A stretch of 64,000 nt of DNA from Acidaminococcaceae bacterium (GCA_017405945.1 JAFQZL010000063.1:16622-80621); one strand, 5' to 3'. Shown: positions 1 to 9,600, counted from the stretch's first letter. The notes: generated from the letters alone by a model not told the origin. Made by a program: numbers and translations.

Positions 1-2
1 CA

Positions 3-1478
3 GGTATCTTCAACTTCTTTCTCAGGCTCAGCCTGGTGATCGGTTTTATCATCTCGGCAGGGGGAATTCTTTTTGAAGACCAGGTGCTGGCTTTTCTGGG
101 AACCAGTCCGGAGGACGGTGCCGTGTACCAGATGGCAAAGGATTATATCTTTTATATTCTTCTGGGCGCCCCCTTTGAAATCCTTATGGAAGTGTTTACC
201 GCTTACCTCCGCAATGATGATGCAGATTCCTTTTCTACCACGGTGCAGAGCGTTACCGGGATAGCCAATCTCATTATCAGCGCATTGCTGTTGCTTGTAT
301 TCGGCTGGGGCATCGCCGGCTGCAGTTTTGGCTTCTTTTTTTCCAATTTTGCGGCGGTGCTGGCCTGTATTGTATATATCCTCATGCACCCGAAAGGGAA
401 TCTGCGGCTGCAGCGTCACGCGGCTTCGTTCAGGGAAGCCGTTAAGCCTCTGCGCCTGGGTTTTGCTACGTCTTCGGAGTACATCTTTGATGCCATCTTT
501 TCATTGGCAGTCATTCATTTGCTGGCTCACATGGCGGGGACGGAAGGCGTGGCGGTGTTCAGCATCATTGAAAACCTGTCAGTGCTCTTTATCTTTCTGT
601 ATGAGTTTATTGGTAAAACTTCCCAGCCCCTGTTTTCCACATTTTTTGCTGAATGTAACTTTGGGGAACTGCACCGGGTCTTCCGGTATGCGCTGATTTA
701 TTCCCTTGTCCTGGGCATTCTGGCCATGGTCCTTGTAATGGCCTGGCCCCAGATCCTCGACCTGCTCTTTGGTCTGGAGGACGTGGAAGATGTTACTAAA
801 GCCTACTACGCTGCCCGGGTATTTTGCGGCGGTTCCGTGATCATGGGCGTAGCCCTGCTGTTGCAGAACTATATGCAGTCGGAAGAGGATGAGTGGGGGG
901 CATTCCTGGTGGTGTTTATGCGCCGTCTCGGCGCCAGCCTGCCGATTGCTCTTGTGCTGGCGGAATATGGTTTTTATGCTTTTTGGTTTGTCTATCCACT
1001 GGCGGAAATTGTTACGCTGATCATACTGTATATTTATAAGCGCCGCCGGGGCGAGCGTCACGCGGTTGATCCGGTCCGGGTGTACAGCACTGCCTTTCTG
1101 GGTAAGGTATCGGATGTGGCTGCCCAGATAGATACTGCTGAAGCCTTTGCGAAAACCTGGGGGGCAGGAGAGAAAACCTGTCATACCCTGCGTCTGGCCA
1201 TGGAAGAAATCTGCGGTCTGATGAACGAAAGGGCGGCCAGGCGGGAAGGAGATCCCCTGCTGAGCCAGCTGACCCTGATCGCCAACGAGGACGGAACACT
1301 GACCCTGCATCTCCGGGATGACGGGCAGGAACTGGATCCGTTCCGGTTATCCGCGGAATCGAAGCAGATCGAAGATGTTGACGTGCGGGCTCTGGGCCTT
1401 CATGCGGTGAAAACCCACGTCCGCCAGTATCTGTACCGCAACTACCATGGTTTCAATACTATCACACTGACAGTGTGA
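3..1478 (+). CDS. MATE-family transporter fused to an RsbW-like ATP-binding domain (5' end cut by window)
   Basis: Inner-membrane transporter of the MATE multidrug/cation-antiporter type. The frame is open from base 3, so the N-terminus lies before the window. About the first 345 visible residues are strongly hydrophobic with repeated membrane spans and end in a basic stretch (YKRRRGER). The last ~130 residues are soluble and look like a GHKL/RsbW-type domain: a helix with AMEEICGLMNE, a G1-like DDGQELDP and a weak G2 (ALGLHAVK). The N-box Asn, seen as EEILVN in the free kinase at 1882, is Leu here (EEICGL), so catalysis is doubtful. A STAS gene follows after 52 bp, then a kinase and a phosphatase. 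That context suggests the soluble domain is an input or output of partner switching; this is inference. The MATE call is firm, the domain call good. Confidence 0.82.
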   Translation, partial: GIFNFFLRLSLVIGFIISAGGILFEDQVLAFLGTSPEDGAVYQMAKDYIFYILLGAPFEILMEVFTAYLRNDDADSFSTTVQSVTGIANLIISALLLLVFGWGIAGCSFGFFFSNFAAVLACIVYILMHPKGNLRLQRHAASFREAVKPLRLGFATSSEYIFDAIFSLAVIHLLAHMAGTEGVAVFSIIENLSVLFIFLYEFIGKTSQPLFSTFFAECNFGELHRVFRYALIYSLVLGILAMVLVMAWPQILDLLFGLEDVEDVTKAYYAARVFCGGSVIMGVALLLQNYMQSEEDEWGAFLVVFMRRLGASLPIALVLAEYGFYAFWFVYPLAEIVTLIILYIYKRRRGERHAVDPVRVYSTAFLGKVSDVAAQIDTAEAFAKTWGAGEKTCHTLRLAMEEICGLMNERAARREGDPLLSQLTLIANEDGTLTLHLRDDGQELDPFRLSAESKQIEDVDVRALGLHAVKTHVRQYLYRNYHGFNTITLTV

Positions 1479-1530
1479 TGCTGATAATAACGGTTGACGA
1501 TAATAGTGCTTATATAAAGGAGAGGTAATC

Positions 1531-1866
1531 ATGGCCAAAGAATTTTTACAGAAAGAAAGCGCCGGTCCAAACGACTGGACGGTTTGGAGCGTGAGCGGAC
1601 GCATTGATATGGTGACGGCGGACTCTGCTTACGCTACGGGGGAAGATATTGTGCTGCGCAACGTGAAGACGGTGCTGGACATGACGGATATGGAATATCT
1701 TTCCAGTGCAGGGTTAAGAGTTTTGCTGCGCCTGAACAAGCTGGCAAAGAAAAATGGCAAGACGTTTACTCTGGCCAGGCCTTCCGGCATTGTGAAATCG
1801 GTTTTGGAAGACAGCGGTATGGACGCGTTGTTCACGATATATACATCCCTGGAAGAACTGGACTGA
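1531..1866 (+). CDS. STAS-domain anti-sigma factor antagonist (SpoIIAA/RsbV-like)
   Basis: Small cytoplasmic STAS protein of 111 residues, the usual size for stand-alone anti-anti-sigma factors. The key motif is MEYLSSAGLRVLLRLNK (residues ~54-70). By alignment with SpoIIAA and RsbV, Ser59, two before the Gly, is the expected phosphorylation site. The ATG at 1531 follows an AGGAGAGG ribosome site. It lies between the MATE-RsbW fusion and the RsbW-like kinase, and 15 bp separate it from the kinase. The likely cycle is known for the family: phosphorylation by an RsbW-type kinase and dephosphorylation by the SpoIIE-type phosphatase at 2396. No sigma factor is encoded nearby, so the final target is unknown and need not be a sigma factor. 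Confidence 0.88.
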   Translation: MAKEFLQKESAGPNDWTVWSVSGRIDMVTADSAYATGEDIVLRNVKTVLDMTDMEYLSSAGLRVLLRLNKLAKKNGKTFTLARPSGIVKSVLEDSGMDALFTIYTSLEELD

Positions 1867-1881
1867 CGGAGGTGCTGTCCC

Positions 1882-2316
1882 ATGGCAGTCGCAAAGAGCG
1901 GAAGCTGGCAGCGTTACGACGCCGACATGAAATGGTATGAACATATCCGGGAAGACGTACTGGCCGCCGCGGAAGAAGCCGGTGTATCGCCGCGGCAGCA
2001 GTTGCGACTTGAACTTGGCTTTGAAGAGATTCTGGTGAACATTATTTCCTATGCCTATGACTACCCCGGCTTTGTCTGGGTAAAAACGACGGAAGAGGGC
2101 GATTGTTTCCGAATTGAGTTTGCGGATCACGGAAAGCCTTTCGACCCCCTCGTAAAAGACCATCGCCCATTGGAAGACATTCCCCTGGAGGAAAGAGAAC
2201 CGGGAGGCTACGGAATTTTCCTGGTAAAGAAGAATTTCAGACTGGCAGAATACAAATATGAAGAGATGTTTGGGCAGATGGCCAACCATTTGTCCCTGCT
2301 GTTGGATAAGAAATAA
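1882..2316 (+). CDS. RsbW/SpoIIAB-like serine kinase (anti-sigma type, GHKL fold)
   Basis: Cytoplasmic ATP-binding protein of 144 residues, the usual length for RsbW/SpoIIAB proteins. All GHKL boxes are visible: N-box FEEILVNIISYAY (Glu and Asn present, residues ~50-62), G1 box FADHGKPFDPL (~91-101) and G2 box PGGYGIFLVKK (~117-127). It should phosphorylate the STAS protein encoded just upstream. Unlike the degenerate domain fused to the MATE transporter, its Mg-binding Asn is intact, so it is the more likely active kinase of the locus. The start ATG at 1882 has GGAGG upstream. The phosphatase gene follows after ~80 bp. Confidence 0.85.
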   Translation: MAVAKSGSWQRYDADMKWYEHIREDVLAAAEEAGVSPRQQLRLELGFEEILVNIISYAYDYPGFVWVKTTEEGDCFRIEFADHGKPFDPLVKDHRPLEDIPLEEREPGGYGIFLVKKNFRLAEYKYEEMFGQMANHLSLLLDKK

Positions 2317-2395
2317 AAAGGAGGCCGGGAAGAACGTTTGTGCGTTGAAAGACAGGCAGATGAACCGGCGGCCTTAAACATCTGGAGTGTGTATC

Positions 2396-4612
2396 TTGAA
2401 AATTGGCAAGCAAAACATGAACCTGCATCACAGGATATTTCTGCTGTTGCTGGCAGTGGGACTGGCGTCTTTTATTATTGCGGGCGCCGTTTCCCTGGCA
2501 GGCATGTATGCGATTCGGGAAAATATAGATAAAACCGGCGCTCTTCTGGCCGATAACACGGCTTCCTTTACGGAAAGTTTTGCCGAAGAACAGGTTAAGA
2601 AACGGCTGTCCTCAGATGCTGCCGGCAAAGCGCAGCTGATCCGGCATGAAATGCAGACCACGATGGACGATACCCGCTATCTTGCCGACCGGATGACCAA
2701 GATGCTGAAAAATCCGGAGTACTTTAAACGACGTCGCCTGCCGGACCCACAGCATGACGTAATCCCTTCCGGCAAGGCCTATGTTAATTTCAGCCGGGAA
2801 ATGGAGCGGCAGTACGGGGTCGGGGCTTTTGCCGGGGAAATCGGTCTGGTTTCCAATATCGCAGACGACCTGGAGTTGATGCCGGAATGGTATACCGCAG
2901 CCTTTGTGGGCTCTGTTCACGGTTATCTCATCGCCATGGATGTGACGCCGGACAATTCTGCCAAGCAGTTCAGCCAGGCGTTTGTGGATAGTTATGACCC
3001 GCGGAAGATGGGCTGGTACAGGCTGGCGGCAGACGGTAATAAATCCGGTTTTACCGGTCTCTATACCGATTCTAACGGCAATCGCTGTCTGACCTGTGTG
3101 GCCCCCTATTACGATGCTGCGGGACTGGCGGGTGTAGTCGGCATTGACTGTAACCCCGAAACCCTGTTCCGCCTGACAGATAATGCAGGCACCGGGGATA
3201 AGGACGATCTGGACCAGGATGCCATAAAAGCGGAACAGCCCAGGTTTTTGCTGGACAATGCTACCGGCAGCGTAATTTTCTCAACCTTTTTGGAAGGTCC
3301 GCTGGCAGTTCCGCAAAGTGCCACAGATCTGCGCCAGAGTCCGGAAAAAAGCATCGCCAGGGCGGCCTCTGCCATGGTGGCGGGGCAAAAAGATGTAATG
3401 CTGATCACCTTGGGCGGTGAGGATTATTTTCTGGCTTTTGCCCCTGTGGAAAAGCCCGGCTGGAGTTATGGTGTCCTGAATCACAAGCGGGCGGTGGTGT
3501 ATCCGGCTGCGTATGCCAGGGATAATGTTATTTCCCAGATGGAAGGCTTTGCCGAAACACTGCACGATTCCTTCCGTGCCAGAGTGCGCTGGGGACTTGT
3601 GACCTTTTTACTCATGCTCGTGCCGCTGTTCTTTATCAGCTCTGTCATTGCAAAACGCTTTGTAACGCCCATCCTTGCCCTAATTGATGGCGTGAAGCGT
3701 ATTGCCCAGGGCAATCTGGATGAGAAGGTGGACGTCCACCGGACGGATGAACTGGCTTTACTGGCGGATAGCGTCAATGATATGGCCGGTGATCTGAAGA
3801 AACATATAGAGACTCTTTCCATGGTTACCGCAGAAAAGGAACGGATCGCTACCGAGCTTTCTGTAGCTGCGGATATCCAGGAAGGAATGCTGCCGCGTAA
3901 TTTTGGAGAGATTGCCCAAAACAAAGGCTTTGACCTGTTTGCCACCATGGCTGCAGCAAAAGAAGTGGGCGGCGACTTTTACGATTTTTACATGCTGGAC
4001 AACCACCGTTTGGCCATCACTATTGCCGACGTATCCGGCAAAGGCGTTCCCGCCGCGCTCTTTATGGTTATTGCCAAGACCATCCTGAAGAATTCCGCGT
4101 TGTCTGCCGGGGAAGAAGAAACCTTTGCGGATGTTATCCGACGCGCCAATCAGCAGTTATGCGAAAACAATGAAGAAATGCTGTTCGTAACGGTTTTCTT
4201 CGGCGTTCTGGATATCCGTACCGGCGACTTTACCTATGTGAACTGCGGCCACAACCCGCCGTTGCTGCGGCAGGGTACGGACGGGGCGTTTACGTACCTG
4301 CGCCCTGCGAAGAAGAACCTGATGATGGGTGTGGAAGAGGATATCAGCTTTACCCAGGAAAGGCTGCAGATGTCTCCCGGTTCGCTGCTGTTCTGCTATA
4401 CGGACGGCGTGACGGAAGCCATGAACGAAGCCGGTGAAGTGTATTCGGAAGAACAGTTACAGGCGGCCCTTACGGGCATACCTTCCGGAAACGATGTGCC
4501 CATTGCGGATGTGCTGGCTGCCCTGCGCAAAGACATCACCGCCCATGCAGGCGGAGCCGAACAGTCTGACGATATCACCATGCTGGCCATCCGTTACAGG
4601 GGGCAACAGTAA
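2396..4612 (+). CDS. Membrane receptor phosphatase: Cache-like sensor, HAMP and SpoIIE-type PP2C
   Basis: Predicted PP2C phosphatase that would dephosphorylate the STAS protein in response to an external signal. Domains in order: membrane span (~11-33), large extracytoplasmic Cache-like sensor (~40-395), second span (~398-420, FLLMLVPLFFISSVIA), HAMP (~421-475), a short helix (ERIATELSVAADIQEGMLP) and a SpoIIE/RsbU catalytic domain (~510-738). Metal-binding motifs are visible: EVGGDFYDF, ADVSGKGVPAAL, CYTDGVTEA and SDDITML. The frame could open with GTG at 2387, but TTG at 2396 sits 8 nt after a GGAG site and is preferred; ATG at 2417 is a third choice. It is the last gene of the module and a terminator follows. 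Confidence 0.86.
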   Translation: MKIGKQNMNLHHRIFLLLLAVGLASFIIAGAVSLAGMYAIRENIDKTGALLADNTASFTESFAEEQVKKRLSSDAAGKAQLIRHEMQTTMDDTRYLADRMTKMLKNPEYFKRRRLPDPQHDVIPSGKAYVNFSREMERQYGVGAFAGEIGLVSNIADDLELMPEWYTAAFVGSVHGYLIAMDVTPDNSAKQFSQAFVDSYDPRKMGWYRLAADGNKSGFTGLYTDSNGNRCLTCVAPYYDAAGLAGVVGIDCNPETLFRLTDNAGTGDKDDLDQDAIKAEQPRFLLDNATGSVIFSTFLEGPLAVPQSATDLRQSPEKSIARAASAMVAGQKDVMLITLGGEDYFLAFAPVEKPGWSYGVLNHKRAVVYPAAYARDNVISQMEGFAETLHDSFRARVRWGLVTFLLMLVPLFFISSVIAKRFVTPILALIDGVKRIAQGNLDEKVDVHRTDELALLADSVNDMAGDLKKHIETLSMVTAEKERIATELSVAADIQEGMLPRNFGEIAQNKGFDLFATMAAAKEVGGDFYDFYMLDNHRLAITIADVSGKGVPAALFMVIAKTILKNSALSAGEEETFADVIRRANQQLCENNEEMLFVTVFFGVLDIRTGDFTYVNCGHNPPLLRQGTDGAFTYLRPAKKNLMMGVEEDISFTQERLQMSPGSLLFCYTDGVTEAMNEAGEVYSEEQLQAALTGIPSGNDVPIADVLAALRKDITAHAGGAEQSDDITMLAIRYRGQQ

Positions 4613-4692
4613 GCAGTATTCTCCTGTATCGCTGCAGGTCTTCCAGTATGCGATGCAGAGTGACTGCCAGACACTATCATATTTAACAGGAC

Positions 4693-4738
4693 TAACAGCG
4701 GCAGAGAAAGTTGATGCAGTTTCCCTGTCGCTGTTTTT
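4693..4738 (+). terminator. Rho-independent terminator after the partner-switching genes
   Basis: The arms AACAGCGGCAG and CTGTCGCTGTT pair with small mismatches, extended by GAGAAA/TTTCCC, and are followed by a run of T. It closes the upstream operon and lies ~140 bp before the gltB promoter. The rest of the 4613-4982 gap is AT-rich and holds only that promoter. Confidence 0.75.
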
Positions 4739-4873
4739 CTGTGTGTCATATATAATATGAAGTATTTGTATGCAGAATACATTATATTTTCAAATAAAAA
4801 CGAAAAAATGTTAAAAATATAATACAAATATATCTTCTTGGCGGATTTTATGTTTCTGAAAATACGATTTTCG

Positions 4874-4902
4874 TTGACGGATAAGGCTGATGTTGTTATA
4901 CT
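4874..4902 (+). promoter_or_regulatory. Sigma-70-type promoter for gltB
   Basis: TTGACG and TATACT are separated by exactly 17 bp. The predicted start lies near 4909, giving a ~75-nt leader. I see no riboswitch or ANTAR-type tandem hairpins in that leader. Confidence 0.75.
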
Positions 4903-4982
4903 GTGTACATATATTATTCTTGTAACAGATATAGAGCAGTAATGGAGAAGTGACTGCAGTAAAACAAAGAGGGGGAACATTT

Positions 4983-7900
4983 ATGAATCGGAAACTGAGA
5001 GATTTACCGGCGCCGCAGGGCTTATATGACCCGGCGTTTGAGCATGACGCCTGCGGTATCGGGTTTGTTGTAAATATTAAAGGGGAAAAATCCTACAGCA
5101 TTATCGACGATGCCCTGAAGATTCTGGAGAACCTGAATCACCGCGGCGCAGAAGGCGCGGATCAGAAGAGCGGCGACGGGGCCGGTATTTTGGTGCAGAT
5201 TCCCCATGACTTTTTTGTCCGGGAATGCGAGGTGCTGGGCTTTTCCCTGCCGCCGGCAGGCGAATACGGCGTGGGCATGATCTTTGCCCACCGCTATGAA
5301 TCCTTCCGCAAAAAGCAGATGGAAACGTTTGAGAAGATCGTCCGGGAGGAAGGGCAGAGCATTTTAGGCTGGCGCGAGGTCCCCATTGACGAGAGCATTA
5401 TCGGGGAAGCGGCCAAGTCCATCCGCCCCCGCATCATCCAGGTGTTTATTGGCAAGGCGCCGGATGTGAAAAGCCAGATGGATTTTGAGCGCAAGCTGTA
5501 CATTATCCGCAAGGTGGCGGAAAAAGAAATCATTCCCCAGAGTCAGGTGATGGGATCGGACTTTTATATTGCCAGCTTGTCTTCCCGGACTGTTGTGTAT
5601 AAGGGAATGCTTACTTCCCTGCAGCTGCGGCATTTTTATCTGGACCTGTCCGACCTTGATTTTACGACAGCCATGGCGTTGGTCCATTCCCGCTTCAGTA
5701 CCAATACCTTCCCCAGCTGGGCCCGGGCCCATCCCAACCGCTATATTGTGCATAACGGGGAGATTAATACAATCCGGGGTAACATCAACTGGCTGAATGC
5801 ACGGGAGAGCAAGGCAAAGTCGCCATTCTTCCCGGATATGGAAAAGGTATTCCCGGTAGTAGATGAGTCTGGCAGCGATTCCGCCATGTTTGATAACTGC
5901 CTGGAGTATCTCATGATGACAGGGCATTCCCTGCCTCATGCCATGGTTACCATGATTCCGGAACCTTGGGAGAAGGATCCGTCCATGCCCCAGGAGAAGA
6001 AGGATTTTTACCGCTACCAGACCTTTATGATGGAACCCTGGGACGGTCCCGCAGCCATCTGCTTCTGCGACGGTACGGTGATCGGCGGCATGCTGGACCG
6101 GAACGGCCTGCGTCCTGCCCGCTACTATGTGACGAAGGACGACAGGGTGGTGCTGAGCTCGGAAGCCGGTGCGGTGCCGGTAGCCCAGGAACAGATTGCT
6201 TATAAAGGACGCCTGGAGCCGGGACGTCTTTTCCTGGTGAATACGGCGGAACAGCGCATTATAGAAGATGATGAGATCAAGCACCTGCTGGCCACGTCCC
6301 ATCCGTACGGGGAATGGTGCCGTGAACACATCATCGAGATGGACGAACTGGTGGAAGAACGGGGCAGCATGATCAATGACACGCTGATTCCCTTTGATTT
6401 GAAAGAACAGCAGAAGGTTTTCGGCTACACCCAGGAAGACCTGACCCAGATGATTGTTCCCATGGCCCGCATGGGCAAGGACCCGGTAGGCGCCATGGGT
6501 ATCGATGCGCCCCTGCCGGTGCTTTCGGAAAAGCCCCAGATGCTGTATGATTATTTCCAGCAGAATTTTGCCCAGGTGACGAACCCGCCCATCGACGGCG
6601 TACGGGAAAGTATCGTTACCTCCTCCAGGGTTATGATCGGCAACGTGGCCAACATCATGGAGCCGGATGAAAAAGGCACCGCAGCGCTCGAAGTACTGCG
6701 TCCCATCCTGACCAACCGGGAGATGGCGGTCATCAAGAACCTGCAGACCGACAAGCTGCGGGCCGTGACCCTGTCCATGCTGTATCCGGTGAACGGCGGT
6801 GCGGAAGCCATGGAAACGGCTATCGAATCCATCTGCATCGACGCCTGGCGGGCCATCCGCAACGGCGCCAACATTTTAGTGCTGTCCGACCGGGGCGTGA
6901 ACTCCCGTATGGCGGCGGTTCCTGCCTTGCTGGCTTCGGCGGCGGTACATAATTACCTGATCAAAAAGACGGTGCGTTCCGACGTGGGCCTGATCCTGGA
7001 ATCCGGTGAACCCAGGGAGACCCACCATTACTGTACGCTGATCGGGTATGGCATCACGGCTATCAATCCCTACCTGGCGCTGGATACGGTCCACGCGCTG
7101 GCGGCGGAAGGCAAGCTGCTGCCGGGACTGGACGCCGAACAGGCCCAGGCCAATTACCTGAAAGCAGCGGTCAGCGGTATTCTGGCCGTCATGGCGAAGA
7201 TGGGCATTTCTACCGTGAAGAGCTACCACGGCGCACAGATTTTTGAAGCGGTAGGCCTGAAACAGGAACTGATCCAGAAATACTTCGTTAATACGCCGTC
7301 ACGGATCGAAGGTCTGGGGCTGGCGGAAATTGCCCGGGAAACCCAGCTGCGGCATGAGAACGCCTATAAAGATGAAGGTGATCTGCCCAGCGGCGACTAC
7401 TACAAGTACCGTAAGGACGGAGAACAGCCTCATATCCTGGACCCGGAGGCCATCAGTTTATTGCAGAAGGCCTGTAAGGAAGAAGATTATAAAGCATATA
7501 AGGAATATGCGAAAATTGTAGACAAAGGCGCGGTGTACCGCCTGCGGGACCTGCTGGATTTCTATTGCCCGCCGGGCTGCAGTATCCCCATTGAGGAAGT
7601 GGAGCCGGTAGAAAAGATCCTGCTGCATTTCCGCACCGGCGCCATGAGCTACGGCGCCCTGAGCAAGGAAGCACACGAATGTATCGCCATCGCCATGAAC
7701 CGCATCGGCTCCATGAGCAACTGCGGCGAAGGCGGGGAAGACCCGGCCCGCTTTGTGAAGCGGGAAAACGGGGACGATCCCAGCGACGGCGTGAAGCAGG
7801 TATCTACGGCCCGCTTCGGCGTCACCAGCAACTACCTGGTGAACGGACGGGAACTGCAGATCAAATGCGCCCAGGGGGCCAAGCCCGGTGAGGGCGGCCA

Positions 7901-9548
7901 TCTGCCGGGCACCAAGGTATTCCCGGAAATCGGCAAGACCCGTCATTCCACACCGGGCGTTGCGCTGATTTCGCCGCCGCCCCATCACGACATTTATTCC
8001 ATCGAAGATCTGTCAGAGCTGATCTTTGACCTGAAAAACGCCAACAAGGACGCGGATATCAGCGTGAAGCTGACGGCCGGCTCCGGTATCGGTACCATTG
8101 CGGCCGGTGTGGTCAAGGCCAAGGCGGACGGCATCACTATCAGTGGCTTTGACGGAGGCACCGGCGCGTCTCCCCGCTCCAGCATGCGCCACGCGGGCAT
8201 TCCCTGGGAACTGGGGCTGGCGGAAGTACAGCAGACCCTGCTGCTGAATAAGCTGCGCGACCGGGTGCGTATTGAAGTGGATGGGAAGATTCTGACCGGG
8301 CGGGATGTGGCTATTGCCGCCATGTTCGGGGCGGAACTGTTCGCCTTCGGTACCGGCCCCCTGATTGCCCTGGGCTGTCATATGCTGCGGGTGTGCAACC
8401 TGAACACCTGTCCCTTCGGTATCTGTACCCAGGATGAAAAGCTGCGTGCAAAGTTCAACGGGAAACCGGAATACGTAATCAATTACCTGAAATACGTGGC
8501 CCAGGACCTGCGGGAAATCATGGCCCGCCTGGGCTTCCATACGGTCGATGAAATGGTGGGACGTTCCGACCGGCTGAAGCAGCGGGAAAGCGCCGCCAAC
8601 TGGAAAGCGGCGGAAGTGGATCTGGACCGGCTGCTGTTCCGGCCCTATACCGACGCAGACGTGGGACACCGCTGCCTGCACCGGCAGAAGCACAAAATCG
8701 GGGAAACACTGGATATGTCCAAACTGGTACGCATGTGCAAACCGGCGCTGGATTGTAAAAAGACCATCCGGGCCCGGCTGCGCATCCGGAATACCAACCG
8801 GGTGACAGGTACCATCCTGGGCAGCGAGATTACCCGCCGTTACGGGGAAGAAGGTCTGCCGGAAGATACCATCAAGCTGTCCTTTGTGGGTTCGGCAGGC
8901 CAAAGCTTCGGCGCCTTTATCCCGAAGGGGCTGACCCTGTCCCTGGAAGGGGATGCCAACGATTACCTGGGCAAAGGGCTGTCCGGCGGACGGCTGATCC
9001 TGTTCCCGCCGGGTGAGGCGGATTATGCGGCGGAAGCCAATATCATCACCGGCAACGTGGCCTGCTTCGGGGCCACCGGCGGCGAAGTGTATATCAACGG
9101 CCAGGCCGGGGAGCGTTTCTGCGTACGCAACAGCGGGGCTACGGCAGTGGTGGAAGGCATCGGTAATCACGGCTGCGAATACATGACCGGCGGCCGGGCG
9201 GTGATCCTGGGCAAGATCGGCCGCAACTTTGCCGCAGGCATGTCCGGCGGCGTGGCCTACGTGCTGGATATGCAGCCGGAACTGTGCAACCGGGATCTGG
9301 TGGAATTGGAAAAACTGGAAGACGCGGGGGAACAGGATGAAGTGAAAGCCATTGTGGAACGGCATCTGGAGTTTACCGGGAGCCCCCTGGCAAAACGCCT
9401 GCTGGATGACTGGGAAGACACGGTGCAGCGTTTCACGAAGGTCATCCCCCGGGATTACAAAGCCATGATGCTGAACATCGCGCGGTTCAAGGCGGAAGGA
9501 CACAGCGAAGACGAAGCCAGAAGGCTGGCGTTTATGGAAAACAAATAA
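4983..9548 (+). CDS. gltB: Glutamate synthase, large (glutaminase/FMN) subunit
   Basis: Makes glutamate from glutamine and 2-oxoglutarate. The protein has 1521 residues, usual for bacterial GltB. Order: class II glutamine amidotransferase with likely nucleophile Cys24 (EHDACGIGFV), so a short propeptide is expected to be removed; central domain; FMN-binding synthase domain (~830-1200); and the GXGXG beta-helix (~1260-1460). The 3Fe-4S cysteines are visible as CHMLRVCNLNTC, with the canonical x5 and x4 spacing. The ATG at 4983 follows a GAGGGGGA site; an in-frame start at 4950 lacks one. The small subunit gltD, which normally supplies electrons from NAD(P)H, is not adjacent and not in the window. 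A terminator follows directly. Confidence 0.96.
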   Translation: MNRKLRDLPAPQGLYDPAFEHDACGIGFVVNIKGEKSYSIIDDALKILENLNHRGAEGADQKSGDGAGILVQIPHDFFVRECEVLGFSLPPAGEYGVGMIFAHRYESFRKKQMETFEKIVREEGQSILGWREVPIDESIIGEAAKSIRPRIIQVFIGKAPDVKSQMDFERKLYIIRKVAEKEIIPQSQVMGSDFYIASLSSRTVVYKGMLTSLQLRHFYLDLSDLDFTTAMALVHSRFSTNTFPSWARAHPNRYIVHNGEINTIRGNINWLNARESKAKSPFFPDMEKVFPVVDESGSDSAMFDNCLEYLMMTGHSLPHAMVTMIPEPWEKDPSMPQEKKDFYRYQTFMMEPWDGPAAICFCDGTVIGGMLDRNGLRPARYYVTKDDRVVLSSEAGAVPVAQEQIAYKGRLEPGRLFLVNTAEQRIIEDDEIKHLLATSHPYGEWCREHIIEMDELVEERGSMINDTLIPFDLKEQQKVFGYTQEDLTQMIVPMARMGKDPVGAMGIDAPLPVLSEKPQMLYDYFQQNFAQVTNPPIDGVRESIVTSSRVMIGNVANIMEPDEKGTAALEVLRPILTNREMAVIKNLQTDKLRAVTLSMLYPVNGGAEAMETAIESICIDAWRAIRNGANILVLSDRGVNSRMAAVPALLASAAVHNYLIKKTVRSDVGLILESGEPRETHHYCTLIGYGITAINPYLALDTVHALAAEGKLLPGLDAEQAQANYLKAAVSGILAVMAKMGISTVKSYHGAQIFEAVGLKQELIQKYFVNTPSRIEGLGLAEIARETQLRHENAYKDEGDLPSGDYYKYRKDGEQPHILDPEAISLLQKACKEEDYKAYKEYAKIVDKGAVYRLRDLLDFYCPPGCSIPIEEVEPVEKILLHFRTGAMSYGALSKEAHECIAIAMNRIGSMSNCGEGGEDPARFVKRENGDDPSDGVKQVSTARFGVTSNYLVNGRELQIKCAQGAKPGEGGHLPGTKVFPEIGKTRHSTPGVALISPPPHHDIYSIEDLSELIFDLKNANKDADISVKLTAGSGIGTIAAGVVKAKADGITISGFDGGTGASPRSSMRHAGIPWELGLAEVQQTLLLNKLRDRVRIEVDGKILTGRDVAIAAMFGAELFAFGTGPLIALGCHMLRVCNLNTCPFGICTQDEKLRAKFNGKPEYVINYLKYVAQDLREIMARLGFHTVDEMVGRSDRLKQRESAANWKAAEVDLDRLLFRPYTDADVGHRCLHRQKHKIGETLDMSKLVRMCKPALDCKKTIRARLRIRNTNRVTGTILGSEITRRYGEEGLPEDTIKLSFVGSAGQSFGAFIPKGLTLSLEGDANDYLGKGLSGGRLILFPPGEADYAAEANIITGNVACFGATGGEVYINGQAGERFCVRNSGATAVVEGIGNHGCEYMTGGRAVILGKIGRNFAAGMSGGVAYVLDMQPELCNRDLVELEKLEDAGEQDEVKAIVERHLEFTGSPLAKRLLDDWEDTVQRFTKVIPRDYKAMMLNIARFKAEGHSEDEARRLAFMENK

Positions 9549-9562
9549 ACAGCATTATGCAG

Positions 9563-9600
9563 CGGTGCGGCTTGCAATGCAGGCCGCACTGTTTTTTGTT
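9563..9600 (+). terminator. Rho-independent terminator of gltB
   Basis: The stem GTGCGGCTTGC/GCAGGCCGCAC (11 bp, one wobble) has a 3-nt loop and is followed by six T. The remainder of the 9549-9878 gap is AT-rich, with a strong GGAGGGG ribosome site just before the next gene and no other element I can name. Confidence 0.88.

Noticed and set aside
8013..9503. 496-codon open frame on the minus strand
   Set aside because: Antisense shadow of the gltB C-terminal half, with no family signature.
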